From Bacteroidales bacterium (GTDB lineage Bacteria > Bacteroidota > Bacteroidia > Bacteroidales > UBA932): 64,000 nt of DNA. The stretch lies in assembly GCA_017631875.1 (NCBI GenBank), contig JAGBSL010000003.1, positions 1 through 64,000 on the forward strand, read 5' to 3'. The position numbers were made by a program, and so were the translations under genes. The notes below the pieces were generated by a model. It saw only the letters and a program-made list of their open reading frames with translations, had not been told where the DNA came from and ran no database searches. Below are positions 23,365 to 32,408 of this stretch, in pieces (the stretch's first letter is position 1; each line of letters begins with the position of its first letter).

Positions 23365-24387
23365 ATGATCAGATGTGAATATATACACGAGGGAGAGTTC
23401 GAGTTCGAGGCTGGCGGAAGCGTCAGCGCTCTGAAGGTGGTTTACCACCGCTCGGAGCGCGAGTGGCGCAGCGGCGACGACCGTAAGGTGATATGGATAT
23501 GCCATGCACTTACCGCGAACTCGGATGCAGAGGACTGGTGGCCGGAGCTCGTGGGCCCGGGGAAGCTTTTCGACACGGAGAAGTATTTCGTCGTTTGTGC
23601 CAATATGCTCGGTTCTGCTTATGGTTCATCGGGACCAGCAACAGTGAACCCGGAGACAGGCCAGCCATATTACTTTGACTTCCCGGACATTACAGTACGC
23701 GATATCGTACGTGCCAATGATCTGGTGCGCAGACACCTCGGAATCGAGCATATCGATTTCATGGTCGGAGGATCCATCGGAGGATTCCAGTCGGTGGAGT
23801 GGTCCATCATGGAGCCGGAGGTGATCAGGAAGGCCGTGTACATTGCATGCGGAGCGAGGGTGACCCCATGGCTTACGGCTTATAACGAGTCCATGAAGAT
23901 GGCCCTGGAGACTGATCCGACATTCCGTGAATGCGCGTCGCTCAAAGGCGGCGAGACCGGTCTCAGATGCGCACGAAGCATTGCCCTGATATCATACAGG
24001 AGTTATGAGGGCTACAATGCTACCCAGTGGGAAAAGGAAGAGGATTGCCTCTTTGCCGACAGGGCGGGATCATACCAGAGATACCAGGGCAAGAAGCTCT
24101 CGGACAGATTCGATGCCTACTCATACTACTATCTCTGCGGTTCAGTGAACAGCAACAATGTAGGACGCGGACGCGGCGGAGTGGAGAAGGCGCTGGGCAG
24201 CATCAAGACCGACTGCACCGTCATCGGCATCGACAGCGACAGGCTGTTCCCTGTGGAGGAGCAGAAGCTCATAGCCTCATGCATCCCAGGTGCCGTATAT
24301 CACGAGATCACATCAAAATTCGGCCACGACGGCTTCCTGCTGGAAAACGACCAGCTCACTGCCATCATACAGCCGTTGTTACCATAA
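23365..24387 (+). CDS. metX: Homoserine O-acetyltransferase
   Basis: Transfers an acyl group (normally acetyl) from acyl-CoA to homoserine, the committed step of methionine synthesis; cytoplasmic. 340 residues, alpha/beta-hydrolase fold: ICHALTANSDAEDWWPELVG holds the oxyanion region, GGSIGGFQ the nucleophile Ser137, DSDRLFP the Asp and FGHDGFLLEN the His. Succinyl use cannot be excluded from sequence. An upstream in-frame ATG at 23326 lies in the REP repeat; the ATG at 23365 (MIRCEYIHEGEF) is the real start. Followed after 21 nt by thrA, whose product supplies homoserine. Confidence 0.95.
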   Translation: MIRCEYIHEGEFEFEAGGSVSALKVVYHRSEREWRSGDDRKVIWICHALTANSDAEDWWPELVGPGKLFDTEKYFVVCANMLGSAYGSSGPATVNPETGQPYYFDFPDITVRDIVRANDLVRRHLGIEHIDFMVGGSIGGFQSVEWSIMEPEVIRKAVYIACGARVTPWLTAYNESMKMALETDPTFRECASLKGGETGLRCARSIALISYRSYEGYNATQWEKEEDCLFADRAGSYQRYQGKKLSDRFDAYSYYYLCGSVNSNNVGRGRGGVEKALGSIKTDCTVIGIDSDRLFPVEEQKLIASCIPGAVYHEITSKFGHDGFLLENDQLTAIIQPLLP

Positions 24388-24408
24388 AAACTATAAACTT
24401 CACAATAT

Positions 24409-26871
24409 ATGCAGGTATTAAAATTCGGAGGTTCATCGGTAGCCAATGCTGAGAATATGGCCAAGGTAGTTGACATCGTTGTCAATGCCGTGGACCGCGA
24501 CAGGACCATTCTGGTATCCTCTGCCATCAGCGGATGCACCGACACCCTCATCAAGATAGGTACGCTTGCCTCACAGCGCGACGAGAGCTACAAGACCCTC
24601 ATCGACGAGCTGCAGGAGAAGCACCATGTCATCATCCGCGACTTCCTTCCGCTTGAAAAGCAGGCTGAGTCACAGGAGGTATGCGATTCGCTCTTCGATT
24701 CGCTCAGAAGCATCGCACAGGGAGTGTTCCTCCTCGGCGAGCTCTCCCCTGCCAGCCTTGACGCGATCCAGGGATTCGGCGAACTGTGGTCGACAAAGAT
24801 CCTTGCCACCAAGCTCGCTTCGATCGGCATCGCGACAAAATGGATCGACTCACGCAACATCATCCGCACAGTGGCCAAGGGCGACAAGAACATCGTGGAT
24901 GTGCAGAAGACATATTCACGCGTGAATGAAATGGTCGACAGCAATCCGATCACGCAGCTCTTCGTGCTTCCGGGATTCATCGCTTCCGACAAGCAGGGCC
25001 GCACCACGACCCTCGGTCGCGGCGGCTCCGACTACACCGCTGCGCTCTATGCAGTCGGCTGCAAGGCCCGTGTGCTTGAGATCTGGACTGACGTGCCGGG
25101 TATGATGACCTCGAACCCTAAGGTCGTCCCTACTGCACGCACCATCAGCAACATCTCATACAAGGCAGCGCTGGAGCTCTCGCACTTCGGAGCGAAGGTG
25201 ATATATCCTCCTACAATCCAGCCGGTTGTGGCAGAGGGCATTCCTATCTACATCAAGAACACATTCGATCCTCAGGCGTCCGGAACGCTTATCGAGAAGC
25301 ATCCGCCACGCAGCAAGGACTCGGTCATCGGAATCTCCAATTCCGACAACATCGCGCTGCTGTCCCTGGAGGGTAGCGGCATGGTCGGCATCCCAGGCTT
25401 CTCGAGCCGTCTGTTCGAGACATTGAGCCAGAACGACATAAACATCATCCTCATCACCCAGGCATCTTCAGTGCACACGATGTGTATCGCAGTTGCGGAG
25501 AAGGATGCAGAGAAGGCACGTGAGGCTGCTGACAGGTGTTTCGCATATGAGATTTCGCTCGGAAAGCTCAACCCGCTGAAGGTTGAGAAGGGCTACTCTA
25601 TCGTGTGTCTTGTAGGAGATGACGTGCTCAACCAGAGCGGAGCGACAGGAAAGATGCTTGCGGCCCTCGGACGCAACAGCATTCCGGTCAGAGCGACAGC
25701 TCAGGGTTCATCGGAGCGCAACATCTCCGTGATCATATCATCGTCCGACGCTGACGCCGCCATCAGGACCATCCACAACGAGTTCTTCGACCGTCGCAGC
25801 GGAAAGGATATCCACCTCTTCATTGCAGGTTACGGTGTCGTTGGTAAGGCTCTCGTGGACATCATATCAAAGAACAGGGAGAAGATCGAGGCACGCACTG
25901 GACGCCGCCTCCATGTGTGCGGACTGGCGAACAGCCGCAGGTTCATCCTTGACAAGAATGGACTTTCGCTTGACGACATAGCAGAGCAGCTTGCAGCCGG
26001 AGACAATGCAGCTGATGAGGCATACTTCACACAGCTCGCCACACTGACCCTTGAAAATTCAGTGTTCGTGGACTGTACCGCTTCCGCTGACATCGCGTTC
26101 AAGTACATGAACCTCTTCAAGAGAGGCTACTCTGTGGTGGCATGTAACAAGATCACATTCTCAGCACCATACAAGCACTACTCTGCACTTAAGGAGGCCG
26201 CAATCGAGATAGGTGCGACACTTCGTTATGAAACTACAGTAGGAGCTGCGCTCCCTATCCTTGAGTCAATCTCACGCAGCGTGCACAGCGGCGACGAGAT
26301 CGTGCGCATCGAGGCTGTTTTGAGCGGCACATTGAACTACATCTTCAGCAACTATGCCGGTGGCGAGGGAGGCACATTCGCAGAGGTGGTCAAGAGGGCA
26401 CAGGACGCCGGCTACACAGAGCCGGATCCACGCCTCGACCTCAGCGGTCGCGACGTGCTCCGCAAGCTGCTGATCCTCTCCCGTGAGGCAGGAGTCGGCA
26501 TTGACGAGAAGGATGTGGAGATATCTCCACTGCTTCCTGCAGAGTTCTTCGAGGGCGACGTGGATGCCTTCTATGCAAAGCTTGCCGAGAATGAGGCTAT
26601 GTTTGCTGCACGATATGAAGAGGCTGCTTCCAAGGGCCTCCGTCAGAGATTCGTGGCATCACTCGTGAAGGATTCATCAGCGCCATTCGGTTATAAGGCC
26701 AAGATCGGACTGGAGTCCATTGACAGCACACATCCGCTGTTCAACCTCTGCGGCACAGATAACGCCGCCCTGATCCAGACCGACTTCTACCCGTCACCAC
26801 TGGTGATCCAGGGAGCCGGCGCAGGTGCATACCAGACTGCATCCGGTGTGTTGAACGATATCATCATGTAA
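24409..26871 (+). CDS. thrA: Bifunctional aspartokinase / homoserine dehydrogenase
   Basis: First and third steps from aspartate to homoserine, joined in one 820-residue protein. Residues 1 to about 290 form the kinase (MQVLKFGGSSVANAENMAKV, then TLGRGGSDYTAALYAVG). Two ACT-type regulatory regions follow (GSGMVGIPGFSSRLFETLSQ, then GSSERNISVIIS), the usual site of threonine feedback. From about 465 the homoserine dehydrogenase begins with LFIAGYGVVGKALVDIIS and includes TVGAALPILESISRS and LSGTLNYIFSNYAGGEG. The length equals E. coli ThrA. In one run with metX and metY; the missing middle enzyme, asd, lies 1.8 kb downstream. Confidence 0.96.
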   Translation: MQVLKFGGSSVANAENMAKVVDIVVNAVDRDRTILVSSAISGCTDTLIKIGTLASQRDESYKTLIDELQEKHHVIIRDFLPLEKQAESQEVCDSLFDSLRSIAQGVFLLGELSPASLDAIQGFGELWSTKILATKLASIGIATKWIDSRNIIRTVAKGDKNIVDVQKTYSRVNEMVDSNPITQLFVLPGFIASDKQGRTTTLGRGGSDYTAALYAVGCKARVLEIWTDVPGMMTSNPKVVPTARTISNISYKAALELSHFGAKVIYPPTIQPVVAEGIPIYIKNTFDPQASGTLIEKHPPRSKDSVIGISNSDNIALLSLEGSGMVGIPGFSSRLFETLSQNDINIILITQASSVHTMCIAVAEKDAEKAREAADRCFAYEISLGKLNPLKVEKGYSIVCLVGDDVLNQSGATGKMLAALGRNSIPVRATAQGSSERNISVIISSSDADAAIRTIHNEFFDRRSGKDIHLFIAGYGVVGKALVDIISKNREKIEARTGRRLHVCGLANSRRFILDKNGLSLDDIAEQLAAGDNAADEAYFTQLATLTLENSVFVDCTASADIAFKYMNLFKRGYSVVACNKITFSAPYKHYSALKEAAIEIGATLRYETTVGAALPILESISRSVHSGDEIVRIEAVLSGTLNYIFSNYAGGEGGTFAEVVKRAQDAGYTEPDPRLDLSGRDVLRKLLILSREAGVGIDEKDVEISPLLPAEFFEGDVDAFYAKLAENEAMFAARYEEAASKGLRQRFVASLVKDSSAPFGYKAKIGLESIDSTHPLFNLCGTDNAALIQTDFYPSPLVIQGAGAGAYQTASGVLNDIIM

Positions 26872-26997
26872 GGCCCGTGGCAGATATCTTATTGACAATC
26901 AGGATGTTGCCTCCTTATTACCCTCAGATTTAGAAGGATAACAAGAATACAATTCGCTGATTAACAACCATTTAAGCGCCACACTAAAAAATGAAAT

Positions 26998-28269
26998 ATG
27001 GAAAAGAAATATAGATTCGAGACATTGCAGGTAAGGGCGGGACAGGAGATCGATCCTGTTTCTAAGGGTACGGCTGTGCCTATCTACCAGAGCACTGCAT
27101 ATACATTCGACAGCATGGAGTACGGCGCGGAGCTCTTTGAGCTGAAGCGTCCGGGCAACATATACACACGCATCACCAACACTACCACAGAGGTGTTCGA
27201 GAAGAGGATGGCAGCCCTGGAGGGCGGTGTGGCAGCATGTGCTACTGCTTCCGGCCAGTCAGCCGTATTCCTCACCATCACCAACATCTGCGGCCCGGGA
27301 GACAACATCGTGGCTCAGCCATATCTCTATGGAGGTACATTCACGATGTTCGCGATCACGCTTCGTGACATGGGCATCGAGGTGCGCTTCGCGGCAAGCG
27401 ACCACGTGTCTGATCTTGAGGCACTGGTTGACGACCGCACAAAGGCGATATTCCTTGAGAACATCGGAAATCCGGCGTTCAACATTCCTGACTATGAGCC
27501 GATCGTGGAGATGGCGCGTCGCAAGGGAGTGTGCGTGATGGTGGACAACACTTTCGGCATGGGAGGTTACCTCTTCCGTCCGTTCGAGTGGGGATGTAAC
27601 GTATCGGTACACTCTGCGACAAAGTGGATCTGCGGACACGGAACAGCACTCGGAGGAGTGGTAGTGGACGGAGGAAACTTCGACTGGACTCCGGAGAAGT
27701 ATCCGCTTCTTGCAGCACCATCAGAAAGCTATCATGGACTTGTATATAAGGAAGTGTTCGGTGATGCGGCTTTCGCCGGACGTGTCCGTGTAGACGGTCT
27801 CCGCAACATTGGCCCAGCACCATCTCCGTTCAACTCATTCCTGATGCTCCAGGGTCTTGAAACCTTGTCACTGAGAGCCGAGCGCTGCTGCGCGAACACT
27901 CTTGCAGTGGCAGAGTTCTTGGAGAAGCACCCGGCAGTGGAGAGCGTGAACTACCCTGGTCTGAAGAGCAACCAGTACCATGACCTGGCATGCAAATACC
28001 TCAAGAACGGTTTCGGAGGAGTGCTGACATTCCGCGTGAAGGGCGGTTTTGAGGCAGCAGCTGCTCTGGTTACACGTCTTGAGCTCATTTTGCATGTAGG
28101 CAGCGTGGGAGATGCCAAGTCACTCATCGTGCACCCGGCATCGACAACCCACTCACAGCTCAGCCCTGAGGAACAGGTCGCAGCAGGCGTGTACCCTAAC
28201 ATGCTCCGCCTCAGCGTCGGCATCGAGAACGTCGATGACCTCATCGCAGATCTTAAAGCTGCGCTATAA
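26998..28269 (+). CDS. metY: O-acetylhomoserine (thiol)-lyase
   Basis: PLP enzyme that makes homocysteine from O-acetylhomoserine and sulfide (direct sulfhydrylation), cytoplasmic. 423 residues: ETLQVRAGQEIDPVSKGTAV at the start, the GPGDNIVAQPYLYGGTFTMF loop, VDNTFGMGGYLFRPF with the PLP Asp, and SVHSATKWICGHG with the Schiff-base Lys209. The sequence PAPSPFNSFLMLQGLETLSLR and HPASTTHSQLSPEEQ is typical of MetY rather than cystathionine gamma-synthase, which is usually about 380 residues. The pairing with metX fits. The 126-nt gap from thrA holds no clear signal. Confidence 0.94.
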   Translation: MEKKYRFETLQVRAGQEIDPVSKGTAVPIYQSTAYTFDSMEYGAELFELKRPGNIYTRITNTTTEVFEKRMAALEGGVAACATASGQSAVFLTITNICGPGDNIVAQPYLYGGTFTMFAITLRDMGIEVRFAASDHVSDLEALVDDRTKAIFLENIGNPAFNIPDYEPIVEMARRKGVCVMVDNTFGMGGYLFRPFEWGCNVSVHSATKWICGHGTALGGVVVDGGNFDWTPEKYPLLAAPSESYHGLVYKEVFGDAAFAGRVRVDGLRNIGPAPSPFNSFLMLQGLETLSLRAERCCANTLAVAEFLEKHPAVESVNYPGLKSNQYHDLACKYLKNGFGGVLTFRVKGGFEAAAALVTRLELILHVGSVGDAKSLIVHPASTTHSQLSPEEQVAAGVYPNMLRLSVGIENVDDLIADLKAAL

Positions 28270-28501
28270 CCCCTAACCACGGGTCCAGAGAGCGTTTTAC
28301 ACATCTCGTTGATTTGCAGACAATTACGCCAGTGTCCTGCATGGCAAGGAAGGCAGGATACCTACACAAATAACTGGTTATCAACAGAATACATGATAAC
28401 GCAAAACTTTGGAGCAGAGCGATAGCTAGTCCCTTTTAGAGAAAGAAAAAAGAATAATTTGTGTTTAATCATTATATGAAGTAAGTTTCTTTAATATGCT
28501 T

Positions 28502-28653
28502 CCCTCGCTCTTCAGAGCGACGGCCGACGCCGTGTTCGGAACGAACGAAAGGCCAAAGGCCGCGGGGTCGCGAGGGCTTTAGAGAACATCCGGTGGATGT
28601 TCGTCCCGAAGCAGTAGGGCTTTAGCCCGCCGGGCTTAGGGGCAGAGCCCCTA
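28502..28653. repeat. Cluster of about eight short hairpins
   Basis: The metY-asd gap (428 nt) holds in order: CGCTC/GAGCG (28506-28519), CGGC/GCCG (28521-28532), GTTCG/CGAAC (28534-28546), GGCC/GGCC (28551-28561), an enclosing CCCTCGC/GCGAGGG pair (28502-28508 and 28570-28576), GAACATCC/GGATGTTC (28584-28602), GGGCT/AGCCC (28617-28628) and TAGGGGC/GCCCCTA (28637-28653). Loops are 2-4 nt. The first part could fold like a cloverleaf. Role unknown; the first 230 nt of the gap show only an imperfect GTTATC/GATAAC repeat (28378-28401). Confidence 0.7.
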
Positions 28654-28668
28654 GGCATTAAAGGAATT

Positions 28669-28706
28669 TACTTTCATATAAAAATCGCGATTTTTATATG
28701 AAAGTA
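28669..28706 (+). promoter_or_regulatory. Perfect 38-bp palindrome over the asd start codon
   Basis: Left arm TACTTTCATATAAAAATCG (28669-28687), right arm its exact reverse complement (28688-28706), no spacer. The asd ATG (28698-28700) lies in the right arm, so in RNA the start codon and the bases before it are fully paired. This suggests control of translation or of mRNA stability. Confidence 0.85.
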
Positions 28707-29705
28707 GCAGTAGTAGGTGCCACAGGATTGGTTGGCACAAGAATGTTGGAAGTGCTCGCAGAGAGGAACTTCCCTGTAACGGAGCTCATCCCGGTAGCTT
28801 CGGCAAAGTCGGTTGGACGTAAGATCACATTCCAGGGCAAGGAGTGGACTGTAGTGAGCGCAGAGGATGCGATTGCTGCACGCCCTGACCTCGCACTCTT
28901 CTCGGCAGGCGGAAGCACATCAGCTGAGCTTGCACCTAAGTTTGCAGAGGTGGGAACACGCGTGGTGGACAACTCTTCACAGTGGAGAATGGACCCGACA
29001 AAGAAGCTCGTGGTTCCGGAGGTGAACGGCGACGTGATCGAGGAGTCGGACTACATCATTGCGAACCCTAACTGTTCGACAATCCAGATGCTTCTCCCAC
29101 TCTGGCCGCTCCACAAGGCATACAAGATCAAGAGAGTAGTCGTTTCCACATATCAGTCAGTGACCGGAACAGGTTACAAGGCCATGGACCAGATGACTGC
29201 TGAGCGCGAGGGCGGAGTATGGGGAGAATACCCTGCTGTGTACCCACACCCTATCGACCAGAACATCCTTCCACACATCGACTCGTTCCTTGAGACAGGA
29301 TACACCAAGGAAGAAATGAAGATGGTTAACGAGACACGCAAGATCTTTGCAGACGACAGCATCGGAGTATCCCCTACAACAGTGCGTGTGCCTGTACAGG
29401 GCGGTCACTCAGAGTCGATCAACCTCGAGTTTGAGAACGACTTCGACCTCGCTGACGTACGCAGGATGATGGAGGAGATGCCAGGTGTTACACTCCAGGA
29501 TGACCCAACAAACAACGTCTATCCTATGCCGCTTTATGCTTGGGGCAAGAACGACGTGTTCGTGGGACGCTTCCGCCGCGACCCTTCAGTGAAGTACGGC
29601 CTCAACTTCTGGTGTGTAGCCGACAACCTCCGCAAGGGAGCAGCGACCAACGCAGTCCAGATCGCTGAGAAGCTCATTGAGAAGGGCTTCCTTCCGAAGG
29701 CATAA
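28698..29705 (+). CDS. asd: Aspartate-semialdehyde dehydrogenase
   Basis: NADPH-dependent conversion of beta-aspartyl phosphate to aspartate semialdehyde, the branch point to lysine/diaminopimelate and to threonine/methionine. 335 residues: VAVVGATGLVGTRMLEVLAE binds NADP, ANPNCSTIQM contains the catalytic Cys126, and VPVQGGHSESINLEFE holds the active-site His. It fills the gap between the two activities of ThrA encoded upstream. The start lies in a perfect palindrome and the 428-nt leader region is full of hairpins, so this gene probably has separate control. A strong terminator follows. Confidence 0.96.
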   Translation: MKVAVVGATGLVGTRMLEVLAERNFPVTELIPVASAKSVGRKITFQGKEWTVVSAEDAIAARPDLALFSAGGSTSAELAPKFAEVGTRVVDNSSQWRMDPTKKLVVPEVNGDVIEESDYIIANPNCSTIQMLLPLWPLHKAYKIKRVVVSTYQSVTGTGYKAMDQMTAEREGGVWGEYPAVYPHPIDQNILPHIDSFLETGYTKEEMKMVNETRKIFADDSIGVSPTTVRVPVQGGHSESINLEFENDFDLADVRRMMEEMPGVTLQDDPTNNVYPMPLYAWGKNDVFVGRFRRDPSVKYGLNFWCVADNLRKGAATNAVQIAEKLIEKGFLPKA

Positions 29706-29744
29706 ATAGCCTGGCAGCTAAACAGCTGACTGCCAGCAATATAC

Positions 29745-29782
29745 AAAAACCGCGTGCCACCAAAAGGGAGCACGCGGTTTTT
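29745..29782. terminator. Bidirectional terminator between asd and galE
   Basis: AAAAACCGCGTGC (29745-29757) and GCACGCGGTTTTT (29770-29782) form a 13-bp stem with A- and T-runs on the two sides, so it can serve asd on the plus strand and galE on the minus strand. A second pair, CTGGCAG/CTGCCAG (29711-29736), precedes it. Confidence 0.9.
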
Positions 29783-29821
29783 ATATACAGCTGTAACACA
29801 GCTGGTTAGGCGCCAGGGCGA

Positions 29822-30862
29822 TTATTTCTTTTCTGCAAGATATTTCTCCCAAGCCCATGCTGAAGCCAGGGTATCCTCAACTGTACGTACAGCCTTCCAG
29901 CCGAGTTCCTCGTTTGCGAATGTTGGGTCAGCCCAAAGAGCCATGACATCACCCTCGCGTCTTGCAACGTACTTGTAGTTAAGCTTCACGCCGCTCACCT
30001 TCTCAAACTTAGTCACGAGCTCATAAACGGACACAGGACGACCGGTTCCCACATTGAATATCTCGTAACCCTTCTTCATCTTGCCGCCGAACATTCTCGC
30101 AACGGCTGCAACGTGTGCCTTTGCAAGGTCAGTCACGTCGATGAAGTCACGAAGGCATGTACCGTCCTCGGTAGGATAGTCGTTACCGAAGATGCTCAGG
30201 CACTCTCTCTTTCCGATAGCTGTCTGAGTGATGTATGGAACGAGGTTGTTAGGAACGCCTCTTGGAAGCTCTCCGATGAGTGCTGAAGGGTGTGCTCCGA
30301 TAGGGTTGAAGTATCTGAGGGCGATACCCTTGATCACAGCGTCCTGAGTCGATGTAGCATATACCACGTCGCGGAGGATATCCTCGCACATTGTCTTTGT
30401 GTTTCCATATGGAGACATCGCAGGCATACGTGGAGTCTGCTCTGTTACAGGAAGGTCCTTAGCCTCTCCGTAAACTGTAGCAGAAGAAGAGAAGAGAACG
30501 TTGCAGCCGCCGTGCTTTCTTGCCACCTCAAGGATGTTGAGGAAAGACACGAGGTTGTTGCTGTAATACTTGATAGGCTCCGACACAGACTCACCTACTG
30601 CCTTGAAGGCAGCGAAGTGGATCACAGCGTCGATCTGGTGCTCGGTGAACACCTTGTCCACTGAAGCAAAATCGCAGCAGTCGATCTCATAGAAAGGAAT
30701 ATCCTCCCTGCCTGTAATCTTCTTTACACCCTCGAAACCGCTGATGTCGCAGTTGGACATGTTGTCAGCCACTACAACCTCATAACCAGCCTCGATAAGT
30801 TCTACAGTCACATGACTGCCGATATATCCGGCACCGCCGGAAACGAGTACTTTCTTTGCCAT
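29822..30862 (-). CDS. galE: UDP-glucose 4-epimerase
   Basis: Interconverts UDP-glucose and UDP-galactose, and in some members UDP-GlcNAc and UDP-GalNAc, using bound NAD; cytoplasmic. 346 residues, extended SDR: VSGGAGYIGSHVTVELIEAG at the N-terminus, FSSSATVYGEAKDLPV, catalytic Tyr-x3-Lys in SPYGNTKTMCED, and RYFNPIGAHPSALIGE. Follows the mutase gene after 4 nt in the same operon, and the neighbouring divergent genes handle N-acetylgalactosamine, which would fit an enzyme that also acts on UDP-N-acetylhexosamines. Confidence 0.94.
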   Translation of the reverse strand: MAKKVLVSGGAGYIGSHVTVELIEAGYEVVVADNMSNCDISGFEGVKKITGREDIPFYEIDCCDFASVDKVFTEHQIDAVIHFAAFKAVGESVSEPIKYYSNNLVSFLNILEVARKHGGCNVLFSSSATVYGEAKDLPVTEQTPRMPAMSPYGNTKTMCEDILRDVVYATSTQDAVIKGIALRYFNPIGAHPSALIGELPRGVPNNLVPYITQTAIGKRECLSIFGNDYPTEDGTCLRDFIDVTDLAKAHVAAVARMFGGKMKKGYEIFNVGTGRPVSVYELVTKFEKVSGVKLNYKYVARREGDVMALWADPTFANEELGWKAVRTVEDTLASAWAWEKYLAEKK

Positions 30863-30866
30863 ATTA

Positions 30867-32318
30867 TTATCCTATGATTTTGTTTGCAATAGCGATGATC
30901 TGCTGTGCGAGAGCGTCCGCAGCCTCGGCTGTAGCGGCCTCAGCGTAGATACGGATGATAGGCTCAGTGTTCGAGCGGCGCAGATGTACCCACTCCTTCT
31001 TAGCCTCGAACGAGATCTTCACACCGTCGATGGTATTGATGTCCTCGGCAGCATAAACGGTCTTCACCTCCTCGAGGATCCTGTCGATAAGTGCGCTGTC
31101 AGAGAGCTCGATCTTGTTCTTTGCGATCACGTACTCAGGATATGAAGCACGGAGCTCAGACACCTTCATCTTCTTGTATGCGAGGTTAGTGAGGAAGAGA
31201 GCCACACCGACCATAGCGTCACGTCCGTAGTGGAGTGCAGGGTAGATGACACCACCGTTACCCTCGCCACCGATGAGGGCACCTGCCTCACGCATCTTTG
31301 TAGTCACGTTAACCTCACCTACGGCTGCAGTGCAATACTCGCCGCCGTACTGCTCGGTAACGTCGCGAAGAGCGCGTGAAGATGAAAGGTTAGACGAAGT
31401 CACCATCTGGTATGGAGCAGCGATCTCCTCGATAGACTTACCGGTCTCGAGAGCCTCGTTGTAGATTCTTGAAAGGAGGTAGTCAGCAACGCTCACGAGA
31501 GTGTACTCCTCGCCGAAAGGCTGGCCGTTCTCGCAGATGAGGGCAAGACGGTCAACGTCAGGGTCAACTGAAATACCGAAGTCAGCACCGTTAGCCACAA
31601 CTGCCTCGCAAAGCTCCACGAGGTTTGAAGGAAGCGGCTCAGGATTGTGTGCGAACTCGCCTGTAGGCTCGCAGTTCACGCATACGCACTCGACGCCCAT
31701 ACGCTCGAGAAGGCGTGGCATGATGATGCCGCCGACAGAGTTTACAGCATCGAGAGCGACCTTGAATCCAGCCTTGCGGACAGCCTCGACATCCACTGTA
31801 GGAAGCGCGAGAACAGCGTCAAGATGTGCATCAGTGAAGTCCTTCTCCTCGATCTGTCCGAGGTCATCCACCTGTACGAATGTGAAGTCCTCAGCCTCCG
31901 CGCATGCAAGCACCGCTGCACCCTCTGCCGCATTAAGGAACTCACCCTTCTCGTTGAGGAGCTTGAGGGCGTTCCACTGCTTAGGGTTGTGCGAAGCTGT
32001 AAGGATGATACCTCCGTCAGCCTCTTCGAAAACAACAGCCATCTCTGTTGTAGGAGTAGAGCAGAATCCTGCCTTTACAACATCAACGCCGCAAGCGATG
32101 AGTGTTCCGCACACAAGATGCTCGACCATGTCGCCGGAAAGACGTGCGTCCTTACCTACAACGACCTTGTAGCGCTCTCCCGCAGGCTTTGGTCTGCGCT
32201 CGCGCATCTTCTCGCAATAAGCGTAAGTGAACTTTACAATGTCAAGCGGAGAGAGTCCCTCGCCCGGTGCACCGCCGATTGTTCCGCGGATGCCTGAAAT
32301 AGATTTAATCAGTGTCAT
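30867..32318 (-). CDS. glmM: Phosphohexomutase (phosphoglucosamine mutase-like)
   Basis: Alpha-D-phosphohexomutase that shifts phosphate between C1 and C6. 483 residues with the four family motifs: phosphoserine loop TASHNPKQWNALKL (Ser109), metal loop DPDVDRLAL, sugar-binding GGEGNGGVIYP and the phosphate-binding RRSNTEPIIRIYAEA. The N-terminus (MTLIKSISGIRGTIGG) is that of the GlmM-type enzymes of Bacteroidota, which make glucosamine-1-phosphate for UDP-GlcNAc; phosphoglucomutase or phosphomannomutase activity is also possible. The gene symbol is therefore tentative. First gene of the operon with galE. Confidence 0.88.
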   Translation of the reverse strand: MTLIKSISGIRGTIGGAPGEGLSPLDIVKFTYAYCEKMRERRPKPAGERYKVVVGKDARLSGDMVEHLVCGTLIACGVDVVKAGFCSTPTTEMAVVFEEADGGIILTASHNPKQWNALKLLNEKGEFLNAAEGAAVLACAEAEDFTFVQVDDLGQIEEKDFTDAHLDAVLALPTVDVEAVRKAGFKVALDAVNSVGGIIMPRLLERMGVECVCVNCEPTGEFAHNPEPLPSNLVELCEAVVANGADFGISVDPDVDRLALICENGQPFGEEYTLVSVADYLLSRIYNEALETGKSIEEIAAPYQMVTSSNLSSSRALRDVTEQYGGEYCTAAVGEVNVTTKMREAGALIGGEGNGGVIYPALHYGRDAMVGVALFLTNLAYKKMKVSELRASYPEYVIAKNKIELSDSALIDRILEEVKTVYAAEDINTIDGVKISFEAKKEWVHLRRSNTEPIIRIYAEAATAEAADALAQQIIAIANKIIG

Positions 32319-32342
32319 ATCTTATATATGAAAGATTTTACC

Positions 32343-32390
32343 CAAAGATACTGATTTAGAGTATTTTTTACAATTTAAAATGTATTTTTG
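32343..32390. promoter_or_regulatory. Divergent -7 boxes, mutase operon and GNAT gene
   Basis: CAAAGATA (32343-32350) reads TATCTTTG toward the mutase gene; TATTTTTG (32383-32390) points toward the GNAT gene. The second box ends 18 nt before the ATG at 32409 and excludes the longer reading frame starting at 32388. Confidence 0.6.
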
Positions 32391-32408
32391 CATACTCAAT
32401 GTCATCGC

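Noticed and set aside
26872..26997. SAM riboswitch before metY (also sought in the metX leader)
   Set aside because: I looked for SAM-I and SAM-II type core sequences and pairing and could not find a convincing set; an Rfam scan would settle it.
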